From a bacterium (GTDB lineage: Bacteria; Verrucomicrobiota; Verrucomicrobiia; Limisphaerales; UBA11358), in contig JAKALA010000008.1 in assembly GCA_021813325.1 (NCBI GenBank), forward strand, positions 21,191 through 85,190: DNA of 64,000 nt, written 5' to 3'. The translations under genes were made by a program, and so were the position numbers. This document shows, one piece after another, positions 13,204 through 22,450 of the stretch (positions within the stretch are counted from its first letter, which is position 1; every line of letters starts with the position of its first letter). The notes under the pieces are model-generated. The model saw only the letters and a list, made by a program, of their open reading frames with translations. It was not told where the DNA came from and did no database searches.

Positions 13204-13556
13204 TTCATGGGCTTCAGAGCGTTTAATGCCTTGTTGATGCGAAACATTTTTAATTCCGCGTAAATGGACTGGGCCAATCCGGATTTGGTGAAACCCAAGG
13301 CTTTTGCTCCTTTTGTGGCGAAGAATTTTTCGAAATCAGCCGAAGTGAAATGTTGCACCACCGGATAGTGGGCAAAATCCTTCAACACTTCATCGCGGTT
13401 TTCCGGGGCAATGTCATCGGCGATCAGCACGAAATGCAACCGCCCTTTGTTGGCGCGGAGACAGTCCCGCCCGACGAGCAGCGATCGCGATTTCAGCACA
13501 AATGGGAACAGCCGTTCCACGGGTCGCGACGGTTGTGCCGTTTCATCCGTCATCAC
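13101..13556 (-). CDS. Conserved hypothetical, possible ribosomal L7Ae/eL8-like RNA-binding protein
   Basis: LLVGRDCLRANKGRLHFVLIADDIAPENRDEVL...; 3' end overlaps the rluA-like gene in convergent orientation. Confidence 0.5.
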   Translation of the reverse strand: MMTDETAQPSRPVERLFPFVLKSRSLLVGRDCLRANKGRLHFVLIADDIAPENRDEVLKDFAHYPVVQHFTSADFEKFFATKGAKALGFTKSGLAQSIYAELKMFRINKALNALKPMNYAAAPAQKFVKSGSGAQAKSRSRPRHWNRSRPA

Positions 13557-15640
13557 GCTACCTTGGTCTTGACCTTGAACCCTTTGATCACAGTGCGATT
13601 AAGCTTGGAAACGATGCTGTTGACGTGTTCGCTGGCCACATCGACAAACAAATGCTTCTCCCGCACGTCCACCGTGCCGACGACTTTGCCGGGCAGGCCG
13701 GTTTCTCCCGCCACGGCGTTGACAATGTCAATCGGCTTGATGTCCTTATCCTGACCCAAGTTCATCCACAACCGGGTTTGGCCCTGGGGGGTGGCGCGGC
13801 TGGCCTTGGCCTTGGAGGCAGCAGGTTCTGATTTGGGTTTGAGAAACAGCTTTGATTCGGTGGCGGCAGCCGGAGTTTCAACGGACTTTAGAATTTCCTC
13901 GTCCGAATAGGTCTTTTCTGGTTTGGCAGCGGCAATGTCTGGCTTTCCCCCCTCGGAAACGGGGGCCGTGGTGTGTTCCGCCGGTGCAATCGCCGGTGCA
14001 ATGTTTCCGGTTTCGGCCGGTTGCATTGCCTTTTTAAAGCGAACAGAAACCTCATTGGTTTCCGGCTGCGGTGTTAGGACTTCCTTGGAACGAGCCGGTG
14101 GTTTCTCAGCGCGGCTGGGGCGTTCGGAACGATAATCGCGACGTTTTTCCAGGCCGGGACGCCGCTCCTCCTGGTAGCTGCTTTCACCGCGATCCTCGCG
14201 GCGCGGGCGCCGTTCATCGCGATAATCCCAGTCACGCGGGGCAAAACGCTCACGCCGTTCCTCAAACCGTCCGCTGCGCTGGCGGGGTTCAAAACGGTCG
14301 TCCCGCGGCGGACGTTCGTAGGCATCAGTTTTGGGTGCGGGTTTGGCGGCTTCTCCGCTTTGCAATTGGTGAATCAATGCGGATGCAATATCGGCGGATT
14401 CAAAACCGTCTTCGACCAGCCGTTCGATCAGGTGGTCAAAACGCTGATACTCTTTGGAAGCCAGCAATTGGCGCAGCTTGTCGAGAAAGACGTTTTCACG
14501 GGCTTCGGCGACTTCATCCACCGTGGGAATGCGTCCGCGCTGAATGCGGACATTGGTGAACCGTTCGATGTTGCGGATCTGGAACAATTCGCGGTAGGGC
14601 ACCAGCGAAATGGCCCGACCGCTGCGGCCCGCGCGGCCCGTGCGGCCGATGCGATGCACGTAATCTTCCGGGTCGTAAGGCAAATCGTAGTTGAAAACAA
14701 CCTCCACATCGTCCACGTCAATACCGCGCGCGGCCACGTCGGTGGCGACCAGAAATTCCAAACCGGATTGGCGGAACTTGTTCATCACGCGGTCGCGCAT
14801 GTTTTGGGTCATGTCGCCGTGCAGACGGTCGGCTTGATAACCGGCGGCTTCCAGGTAATCCACCAGATCATCCACCATGCGCTTGGTGTTGCAGAAAATG
14901 ATGCCGAGCTTGAGGTCGTGCAGGTCAATCAGCCGGGTGAGCAGCTCCATTTTGTGGCGACGGTCCACTTCGTAATAAGCCTGTTCGACGGTGGGAACGG
15001 TCATTTCCTTCCGTTCGATCTTCACATTCTGTGGATCGCGCGAATATTTCTCGATCAAATCGCGGATCGGCTTGGGCATGGTGGCGGAAAAGAAAACCGT
15101 CTGACGTTCGGCTGGCACGGCCTGGAGAATCAACTCGATATCTTCGCGGAACCCCATGTTCAACATGACGTCGGCTTCATCGAGAATGGCCATCTTGACG
15201 GTGTCGAGGCGCAGCGTGCCTCGGCGCATGTGATCCATGACCCGGCCCGGCGTGCCGATGACGATTTGCGCCCCCCGGCGCAAGCCGTCGAATTGGCGTT
15301 CGTAGGACTGGCCGCCATAAATCGGCAAGGCATGGATGCCGCGTTTGAAAAAGGCGAGTTTGTGAATTTCCTCCGACACTTGCACGGCGAGTTCGCGGGT
15401 GGGGCAGAGAATGAGCACCTGCACTTCGCGGCGGGCGGGATCTACCTTTTCCACCGCCGGAATGCCGAAGGCCGCCGTTTTGCCGGAGCCGGTTTGCGAC
15501 TGGCCGACGATGTCCTTGCCGGTCATCAGCACGGGAATGGCCTCGGCCTGAATCGGCGAAGCCTGCTCGAAACCGAGCTTGTCGATGGCCTTGAGCAGTT
15601 CGGGGGACAAACCCAATTCGGAAAATAATTTTGACGTCAT
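13553..15640 (-). CDS. DEAD-box RNA helicase (DeaD/CsdA-like) with C-terminal DbpA-type RNA-binding domain
   Basis: GQSQTGSGKTAAFGIP; ILDEADVMLNMGF; SATMP; HRIGRTGRAGRSG; Arg/Glu-rich linker; TRLWMNLGQDKDIKPIDIVNAVAGETGLP... Confidence 0.95.
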   Translation of the reverse strand: MTSKLFSELGLSPELLKAIDKLGFEQASPIQAEAIPVLMTGKDIVGQSQTGSGKTAAFGIPAVEKVDPARREVQVLILCPTRELAVQVSEEIHKLAFFKRGIHALPIYGGQSYERQFDGLRRGAQIVIGTPGRVMDHMRRGTLRLDTVKMAILDEADVMLNMGFREDIELILQAVPAERQTVFFSATMPKPIRDLIEKYSRDPQNVKIERKEMTVPTVEQAYYEVDRRHKMELLTRLIDLHDLKLGIIFCNTKRMVDDLVDYLEAAGYQADRLHGDMTQNMRDRVMNKFRQSGLEFLVATDVAARGIDVDDVEVVFNYDLPYDPEDYVHRIGRTGRAGRSGRAISLVPYRELFQIRNIERFTNVRIQRGRIPTVDEVAEARENVFLDKLRQLLASKEYQRFDHLIERLVEDGFESADIASALIHQLQSGEAAKPAPKTDAYERPPRDDRFEPRQRSGRFEERRERFAPRDWDYRDERRPRREDRGESSYQEERRPGLEKRRDYRSERPSRAEKPPARSKEVLTPQPETNEVSVRFKKAMQPAETGNIAPAIAPAEHTTAPVSEGGKPDIAAAKPEKTYSDEEILKSVETPAAATESKLFLKPKSEPAASKAKASRATPQGQTRLWMNLGQDKDIKPIDIVNAVAGETGLPGKVVGTVDVREKHLFVDVASEHVNSIVSKLNRTVIKGFKVKTKVA

Positions 15641-15800
15641 GTGGTTAAATCGTCTTGGCGACTTGGTCCACTGTAACAGAACGGCACGGGTAGCGAGAGC
15701 TAAATTTTAAGGGGTGCCAACGGGAGATTTTTCGCGTAACAGCAAGTTTGCCGTTGACACTTTGCCTTAAGTAAAGAGCATTGTGCATCCCGTTCCCCCT

Positions 15801-17366
15801 ATGAACAATCGTCACGATAAAATTCTATTCTGGGGCTGCTTTATTGCCCTCATTACCACCAGCTACGCCTTCATCAGCCGCATGATATTGTGCGGCGGCC
15901 AGTTCGTCACCGACTTTGGCTTGGACAAGGTGGCGGTGGGCGAACTTCAGGGGGCGGGTATCTGGCCGTTCGGGGTCAGCATCATCATTTTTAGCCTGTT
16001 CATTGATCGGATCGGCTACAAGGTGGCCATGATTTTTTCGTTCGTTTCCTATCTCATCTACACGGGCATGGCTTTCATGGCGTATCATGCCATTCACGGC
16101 GTGACCGGCAGCGAACTGATCGCGGCCCAGCACCATGGGCACCAGTTGTTATATTGGGGCAGCATCATTCTCGGCCTGGGCAATGGAAGCGTTGAGGCGT
16201 ATGCCAACCCAATTGTGGCGACCATGTTTAATCAGGACAAAGCAAAATGGCTGAACCGCCTGCACGCCGGCTGGCCGGGCGGCCTGGTGCTGGGCGGTCT
16301 CTGCACCATTGCTCTGGCCAACAATGCCGACTGGCGATTGACGCTCGGCTTGATCCTGATTCCCGCTTTTATTTTCTTCTTCATCTTGATTGGTTTAAAA
16401 TTTCCCAAAAGCGAACGGGAACAGGCCGGCATTGGCTACGTGCAAATGCTCAAGGAACTTGGCATGTTTGGCGCGTTGGTGGGCTTCGGACTGGTCTTTG
16501 CGCAACTGCAACAAGTGCTCGTTCCGGCGGCCTGGGCATGGCCGAGTTGGGCGTTCTGGGTTCCGACCGGCCTGGTGGTGTTGGTATTTGCCGCCGTCAC
16601 CAAGTCTTTCGGGCGGCTATTGCTGGCATGGCTCATCATCATCATGATGCCGCAAGCAACCACCGAACTGGGCACCAACGGCTGGATCACCGCGCTCATG
16701 GAAGATCCGATGAAAGCCGCCGGCTACAACGCCGCCTGGGTGCTGGTTTACACCTCGGCGATCATGTTGATTTTGCGTTTCTGCGCCGGACCGCTCATCC
16801 ACAAATTCTCGCCGCCGGGTTTGCTGCTGACGTGTTCGGCCCTGGCTGGCCTCGGCATTCTGGCGCTTTCCAAAACCGCGCACTCCGGGACGGGAACTAT
16901 TTTTGCGGCGGCCACCTTGTTTGGCATCGGCATCACGTTTTTCTGGCCAACCATTCTGGGTCTGACTTCGGAGCAATGTCCGAAGGGCGGGGCGCTAACG
17001 CTCAATGCGATGGGCGGGATCGGCATGTTGGCGGTGGGCATTCTGGGGTCGCCCTTTCTGGGATACATGCAGGAAAACACCACCACCCTGCAGCTGCGCG
17101 AAACCAATCCCGCGCTTTACCAGCAGGTGACCGTGAAGAAAAATTATCTGTTGGGCGCGTATGAAGCGATAGATCCCGATAAAAAGGCCGCCATCACTGA
17201 TGAAAAATCTCTGAACGACCTCAAGGCGGCGGAAATTTCCGGCAAGTTCAGCGCCCTTGGCAAAATGGCCATGTTCCCGATGTTTACCTTCCTGTGCTAC
17301 CTCCTGCTGATCGGCTATTTCAAAACGCGCGGTGGCTACAAGCCGGTTCTCTTGGACAAGAAGTAA
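15801..17366 (+). CDS. MFS transporter
   Basis: Multiple hydrophobic helices; FSLFIDRIGYKVAMIFSF MFS loop; WGSIILGLGNGSVEAYANPIVATMF. Confidence 0.8.
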   Translation: MNNRHDKILFWGCFIALITTSYAFISRMILCGGQFVTDFGLDKVAVGELQGAGIWPFGVSIIIFSLFIDRIGYKVAMIFSFVSYLIYTGMAFMAYHAIHGVTGSELIAAQHHGHQLLYWGSIILGLGNGSVEAYANPIVATMFNQDKAKWLNRLHAGWPGGLVLGGLCTIALANNADWRLTLGLILIPAFIFFFILIGLKFPKSEREQAGIGYVQMLKELGMFGALVGFGLVFAQLQQVLVPAAWAWPSWAFWVPTGLVVLVFAAVTKSFGRLLLAWLIIIMMPQATTELGTNGWITALMEDPMKAAGYNAAWVLVYTSAIMLILRFCAGPLIHKFSPPGLLLTCSALAGLGILALSKTAHSGTGTIFAAATLFGIGITFFWPTILGLTSEQCPKGGALTLNAMGGIGMLAVGILGSPFLGYMQENTTTLQLRETNPALYQQVTVKKNYLLGAYEAIDPDKKAAITDEKSLNDLKAAEISGKFSALGKMAMFPMFTFLCYLLLIGYFKTRGGYKPVLLDKK

Positions 17367-17373
17367 TTCCAGT

Positions 17374-18213
17374 TCATTCCGAAGTTGCCAGCGGAGGCGC
17401 GGTTCGCGATCCCAGATGCTGCCAGGTTTTCTCTTCATTAAGAAAAACCAGCCAGGCGGGGTTGCGCCGCAAAATCTCCTGAATCTCCGGTTCCTCCAGG
17501 ATCATGCAGGCGGTGGACAACGCATCGGATTCGGCGGCGGAATCCGCCAGCGCCCAGGTCCGATGATGCTTCGAACACGGCTGGCCCGTGCGTGGATCAA
17601 AAATATGTTTTCCTTTCACCGCCAGACCGGAGCCGCTCAATGAAGCCTGACTCAGCCAATGGCGACGCGGCGAATGATCATCGCCCAAGCCACAAGACCA
17701 GCCGGCAGAGTCCGCCGGCGCTTCTCCGGCGAGAATGCTGCTGCCGCCCGCGACTAGCAGATAGGCGGAACAACTCCACTCATGCAGCACCGTCGCCATG
17801 CGATCCAGGGCAAACCCTTTGCCGATGGCGCCCAAATCAAACTCCAGCCGCCCATTGTCGCAGCGGATGGTAAATTCCTTGTCCACCAGGCTCCAGAGCG
17901 GCTTGGTCGGTTGGGTCCGTAGTGCGGCGGCGGTGACGGAAAACGCGCCACGCGTGGCGAACTCCATTTTGCGGGCGAGGTTCAAACAGGCAAAGACTGG
18001 TTCCGTCAGACGTAATTTTTCGCCCACTTTGAGTTCGCCGATCTGGGCGATTTCGCTGTTGGCGCGGAAGCGGCTGAGTTTGGATTCGAGGTCATCCAAC
18101 AAGGCAAACGCCGCCTGCGCTGCCTGCTGCGCGTAGGCCTTTTCCTCGTTGGCAATGCGCACCTGGAATTGTGTGGCCATGGCGCGGCGGTTGAAGACGT
18201 GAATTTCGCTCAT
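17374..18213 (-). CDS. apbE: FAD:protein FMN transferase
   Basis: MATQFQVRI...; LDLGAIGKGFALDRM-like motif (FDLGAIGKGFALDRMATVL); LLVAGGSSILAGEAP; FDPRTGQPC. Confidence 0.88.
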   Translation of the reverse strand: MSEIHVFNRRAMATQFQVRIANEEKAYAQQAAQAAFALLDDLESKLSRFRANSEIAQIGELKVGEKLRLTEPVFACLNLARKMEFATRGAFSVTAAALRTQPTKPLWSLVDKEFTIRCDNGRLEFDLGAIGKGFALDRMATVLHEWSCSAYLLVAGGSSILAGEAPADSAGWSCGLGDDHSPRRHWLSQASLSGSGLAVKGKHIFDPRTGQPCSKHHRTWALADSAAESDALSTACMILEEPEIQEILRRNPAWLVFLNEEKTWQHLGSRTAPPLATSE

Positions 18214-19703
18214 GGAATATCCGCGTTCGGCACCCAGAGAATGAGCAGCACGTTTGGCCGCCAGCCAAAGAATTCGGGGCGATAATCTTTTAGCTCCGTG
18301 GTCAACGGCTCGATCACATCCGTGGAGGTGATAAAGTAATCCGCCGCGCCCGTGGTTTGTCCCGGTTGCCAGAATCCGACGTTTTGAAACTGGCGCAAAT
18401 ACCACGGCAACGGCCAGGGATCGGCTGCCACCACGGCGATGCGCGGATCGGTTTGGTGGTTTTTTTTAGCCAGAATTTTCAGGCGGCCCGGCAAGCGGAG
18501 CAAATCCTCGCCGGTGTGGGCATAGGCATATGGATTGGATTCATCGGCTGGCCTCAAGAAAGCCCATTGGCGCGTGTCGTGAGCCAGCAGCACGATTATG
18601 ATGGTCACCAGCAAAGAAGTTCCCAGACGAACCGAAAATTTTGACCAGCGCGTCCAAATCCAAGCGATGAATTGACCGGCAAAAATCGCCAAAGGCAGCC
18701 AAAAGTTGAGCGCCAGCCACGGGGTTTTGTAAGGAATGGCGCTGTAAACCAGCAGAATGATCAGCGCATATACCGCCAGCATGAAACTTGCGGAATACGC
18801 CGGCTGGCGCAGCGCCCGCAGCATTCCCAAACCCGCCAGCGCAAGTATGAGTGCGCCGGACCAGCCACCGCCCAACAAAACCAGATAATACCAGAATGGT
18901 TTCTCGTGACCTTCGCCGCCGGCCCGCGCCGTGAAATTTGGGATTGCTTTGAGCAGGTCGGCAAACACGGCCAGATTGCGCCCAAACCAGGTGAATAACA
19001 GGATGGTGACGATGAAAAAGGTGATGCCGAAGGCGGCCATTGCCTTGCGTTTTTTGGGCTGCCTGGCCGGACATTGAATCGGACACAAAAAACAACCCAG
19101 CACCAAGGCAGAGGCCAGGGCAAAAAAGTGGATGACGGCAGTTTCTTTGCAGGCCAACATGAAGGCGGCAAAGCCACCGGCGAATGCGGATGCTGTCAGC
19201 GCTCTGGTCTTTAACATGCGCGCCCCCGCTAGAATGATCCCCCAGGTTGAAGCAACAAACAAAGTTTCGTGAATGAAGTAACGGTCGTAATAAACAGGCA
19301 GGGGGGCCAGCGCGAGCAAAAGGGCGGCAATGACGCAACTTATAAACCCAAACATTTCGCAGCCAAGACCGAGCGAGAGCACTGTGAGCGTGCCAACGAG
19401 GACGGTCGTGAGTCGCAGTTCAGTTTCGGTCAGGCTGGCAAAGTCTTTTGCGCCCTGAAGTTTTACGATTGGCTCGGCCAGAGCAGGCAAACCCGGGCCG
19501 TGTCGATCTTGCGGGTCGTAGTGGAAGGCTTTGCCGGAAAGCAGTTCACCAATGGTGTAGGCGTTGATGGATTCATCCGTGTGCATGGGCCGCTCGCCCA
19601 ACTGCGGCAGGCGAACAGCCAGGGCAAGCAGGCCGATCAGCAGAAAAATCGCCCAATGCAATTTGGGCGATGGCGTCGTGAATGGCTTTGATTGAGGGGA
19701 CAA
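18210..19703 (-). CDS. Multi-TM glycosyltransferase-like protein (TIGR03663/Agl23, PMT/GT39-like)
   Basis: LGERPMHTDESINAYTIGELLSG...YDPQDRHGPGLPAL acidic first loop; ~10 TM segments; 4-bp overlap with apbE. Confidence 0.75.
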   Translation of the reverse strand: MSPQSKPFTTPSPKLHWAIFLLIGLLALAVRLPQLGERPMHTDESINAYTIGELLSGKAFHYDPQDRHGPGLPALAEPIVKLQGAKDFASLTETELRLTTVLVGTLTVLSLGLGCEMFGFISCVIAALLLALAPLPVYYDRYFIHETLFVASTWGIILAGARMLKTRALTASAFAGGFAAFMLACKETAVIHFFALASALVLGCFLCPIQCPARQPKKRKAMAAFGITFFIVTILLFTWFGRNLAVFADLLKAIPNFTARAGGEGHEKPFWYYLVLLGGGWSGALILALAGLGMLRALRQPAYSASFMLAVYALIILLVYSAIPYKTPWLALNFWLPLAIFAGQFIAWIWTRWSKFSVRLGTSLLVTIIIVLLAHDTRQWAFLRPADESNPYAYAHTGEDLLRLPGRLKILAKKNHQTDPRIAVVAADPWPLPWYLRQFQNVGFWQPGQTTGAADYFITSTDVIEPLTTELKDYRPEFFGWRPNVLLILWVPNADIP

Positions 19704-19765
19704 GATTTCACCTCAAGCTGAAGCCCGGCCCGGCGCATGGGCCGGGCCGGGTGAGCAATTGAAGT

Positions 19766-20428
19766 TTAAGCGGCGGGCTTGCCGTAAACTTCGACTTCGA
19801 TGTAATGGTTCATCTTATTGGTCGTGTTGCCTTTGCTGTAAAGGCGGACGTAGCGACCTTTGACGCCGTTGACATCGATCAACTTGCCGAAATAGGTTTC
19901 GATGTAGGGACGGTCTTTGCCGGCACCCAGGCCAAGTTCATTGCTGGCATCGTTGTTGTAAACGGTCGTCACGTTTTTTTCAAATTTGGGATCGTCGGAG
20001 ATTTGCACGACAACATCGAAATAAACGCGTTTTTGCGAATGATAGTGCCAAACGCAGATGGCGTAGATGTCGGATTCTTTTTCCAGGTCGATCTGCACCC
20101 ATTGTTTGCCGGGAGCAAATTCCACCCAGGAACCCTCATCGCCTTCCTTGTCGCCGTCGGTGATCAAGTCCAGCGTGCCAATGATGGGGTCGCTGTCGCT
20201 GGCGGTGACTTTTTTGCCGGCGGCAAGATTGACGGTGCCGGTCGGGACCATGAAATCCGTGGCGGCGCTTTTCTGTTCCGGTTCCAGGTTGGGAACTTTG
20301 ATCGGCACAGGCGTGCCCACGAACAGCGGTTTCGGCAGATCGATTTTGAGCGGAACTTTGTCTTGGGCCAGCGCTGCCACGCTGGTGAGCATGAGGGCAA
20401 TGGTCAGTTTTGGGAGCAATGATTTCAT
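19766..20428 (-). CDS. Secreted discoidin/F5-8C-like domain protein
   Basis: Signal peptide; VNLAAGKKVTASDSDPIIGTLDLITDGDKEGDEGSWVEFAPGKQWVQIDLEKESDIYAICVWHYHSQKRVYFDVVVQISDD. Confidence 0.7.
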   Translation of the reverse strand: MKSLLPKLTIALMLTSVAALAQDKVPLKIDLPKPLFVGTPVPIKVPNLEPEQKSAATDFMVPTGTVNLAAGKKVTASDSDPIIGTLDLITDGDKEGDEGSWVEFAPGKQWVQIDLEKESDIYAICVWHYHSQKRVYFDVVVQISDDPKFEKNVTTVYNNDASNELGLGAGKDRPYIETYFGKLIDVNGVKGRYVRLYSKGNTTNKMNHYIEVEVYGKPAA

Positions 20429-20437
20429 AAAACAGGC

Positions 20438-21793
20438 TTAAGCTTTGGTTTCTTCCTCGGAAATTTCAAGTATTTTGCGGGCGGCGATGGCTTCGTTGGC
20501 CTTGTGAATGACGTATTCGCTGGCGAACGCCTCATCCGCCGGGCAATTCAATTTGGCGGTGCCGCGAATGGCGTTGAAAAAGTTCTCCAGATGAGGCTGA
20601 TGAATTTTTTTGGCGAACGTGACCGGAATGTCGTATTGTAGCAGCGGCGCGGTTTCACGGACATCAACTTTGTCGGCATCGTTGGCCGGTTGCGTGGCGC
20701 TGGTGCGAAGGTAATTTTTGGCCACCAAGTCGTCCCAAGCCGGAGCGCGGTCTTCGCGGTAGAGTTTGGTGATGGACGGATTTTCCGACATTTTGATCGT
20801 GCCTTCATCGCCCATGAACATTTCAAAATAGCCGCCGCCGGCGCTGGTGGTGGTTTGCACCTGATAAAAGGCGCGGACGATGCCCGTCGGGATGGGGGAA
20901 TCGTGGGGAAGCTGATACTCGTAAACCACCATGGCGTTGTCATACCACTCGTGATTCTGGTAATAATCAACCCCGCCGCTGGCCATTACGGTTTTGGCGG
21001 GTGAACCGAGCCACCAGTTGAAAATGTCAATCTGGTGCGCTCCAAGATCGGACAACGGTCCGCCGCCAAGACCTTTGAACCAGCGCCAGTTGCGAAACTG
21101 GTGCATGTCTTTGAAACCGTATTTGGCCAATTCCGCCGCCGACATGTCGGAATGTTTGGGCCAGCCGAAATCTTCAGTAACGGCCCGGTTCCACTGCGCC
21201 TGTGCCGCAGTGAGGCGACCGCAAATTTTGGCGTCGTGAATCAGCCGGTTCAGCGCAAAAATGTAGCGCGGATTGCTGCGCCGCTGATGGCCGATCTGAA
21301 GCAATTTTCCGGTTTCACGCATGGTCTGCACCATTGAGCGGGCGCCTTCAATCGTGTTGCTCATCATCTTTTCACAATAGACGTGCAAACCGGCCTTGAG
21401 ACAGGCATTCGTGATGGGCGCGTGCCAGAAATCGGGCGTGGCGACGACGACCGCCTGCAAATCCTTTTCATGCGCGAGCAGGTCTTCGTAATTTTCGTAG
21501 CCGTTGACTTCCACGCCCTGGGCCTTGATGCGCCGAATGTTGCTTTCGCGATTGTATTTCCAAACGTCAACGATGGCCACGAGCTTGATGCCTTCAATGA
21601 CCAGCAAGGATTCCAGCAGCACCTGGCCTTCGGCGCCGCAACCGATGAGGGCGACGTTCAGATTGGAGAGGACGCCTTTGGAAGTGGCGGGTTTTTGTCC
21701 GGAATCGGGACTGCACGAGGCCAGCAGAAGTCCGGCCCCGGCCACCGCTGTGGTGCCGAGGAATTCGCGCCGGGTGTAAGTGGGTTTTACCAT
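20438..21793 (-). CDS. Tat/lipobox Gfo/Idh/MocA family oxidoreductase
   Basis: TRREFLGTTAVAGAGLLLASCSPDSG (twin-Arg plus lipobox LASC); VVVATPDFWHAPITNACLKAGLHVYCEKMM. Confidence 0.9.
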   Translation of the reverse strand: MVKPTYTRREFLGTTAVAGAGLLLASCSPDSGQKPATSKGVLSNLNVALIGCGAEGQVLLESLLVIEGIKLVAIVDVWKYNRESNIRRIKAQGVEVNGYENYEDLLAHEKDLQAVVVATPDFWHAPITNACLKAGLHVYCEKMMSNTIEGARSMVQTMRETGKLLQIGHQRRSNPRYIFALNRLIHDAKICGRLTAAQAQWNRAVTEDFGWPKHSDMSAAELAKYGFKDMHQFRNWRWFKGLGGGPLSDLGAHQIDIFNWWLGSPAKTVMASGGVDYYQNHEWYDNAMVVYEYQLPHDSPIPTGIVRAFYQVQTTTSAGGGYFEMFMGDEGTIKMSENPSITKLYREDRAPAWDDLVAKNYLRTSATQPANDADKVDVRETAPLLQYDIPVTFAKKIHQPHLENFFNAIRGTAKLNCPADEAFASEYVIHKANEAIAARKILEISEEETKA

Positions 21794-22341
21794 TTTTTGA
21801 GGAGCGCAAATTTGTTGTATTTGACGAGCATGAAGGCCATTGCGACCAGCGCCATGTGAATGCCCAGCCAGGAAATGCCGTCATCCTGTTTGATCAGGAT
21901 CAGGCCGATGGTCAGCATGATGTAGATCAAACCTTGCAGGAAAAGCGAAAGGCGGGTGCCGAGACCGAGCAGCAACATCACGCCCGTGGCCAGCAGGGCC
22001 GGTCCCAGCAGGGCGTTGAAGGCGTTCGTGGCGAAATGGGGCAGCATCACTTCATTGGCGAATTTGCCTTTCAGCCCCGCCGGAATGCCGGAGTAATTGG
22101 CGGCGGCGTAATACTTGACCTTCATTTCCACCAAGGCGCCGCTGGCGTCGGGCAGGCCGGTGGTCGGATCAATCAACGGCTGTTGCACCGTTTTATAGGC
22201 GCCAAACTTTTCAATGCCGGTGAAAAGCGCCCGCACCCCCAGCCAGCCGCGCAAGAGCAGGAAGGCGAGCGAGTAGTCCAAGTTGCCGCCACACTGGGTT
22301 TGGCCGGTGGCGTTCGGTTTGTTTTCAGTGGTTTCTTTCAT
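21787..22341 (-). CDS. DoxX-like membrane protein
   Basis: LLLRGWLGVRALFTGIEKFGAYK; four TM helices; overlaps the downstream Gfo/Idh/MocA gene by 7 bp. Confidence 0.7.
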   Translation of the reverse strand: MKETTENKPNATGQTQCGGNLDYSLAFLLLRGWLGVRALFTGIEKFGAYKTVQQPLIDPTTGLPDASGALVEMKVKYYAAANYSGIPAGLKGKFANEVMLPHFATNAFNALLGPALLATGVMLLLGLGTRLSLFLQGLIYIMLTIGLILIKQDDGISWLGIHMALVAMAFMLVKYNKFALLKKW

Positions 22342-22450
22342 TGTTTATTAACATTCAGGTTCCGAGCGGATGCGGGGGTAGGCGCTGGCTCTCGGCTGGA
22401 TGATTGTCGCCTGACACAATAGCCAAATTGCCTGAAGCGCCAATCATTTT

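Noticed and set aside
14360-15628. 422-aa plus-strand ORF
   Set aside because: Fully antisense to the DEAD-box helicase; His/Gly/Val-rich composition typical of a shadow ORF in high-GC codon usage.
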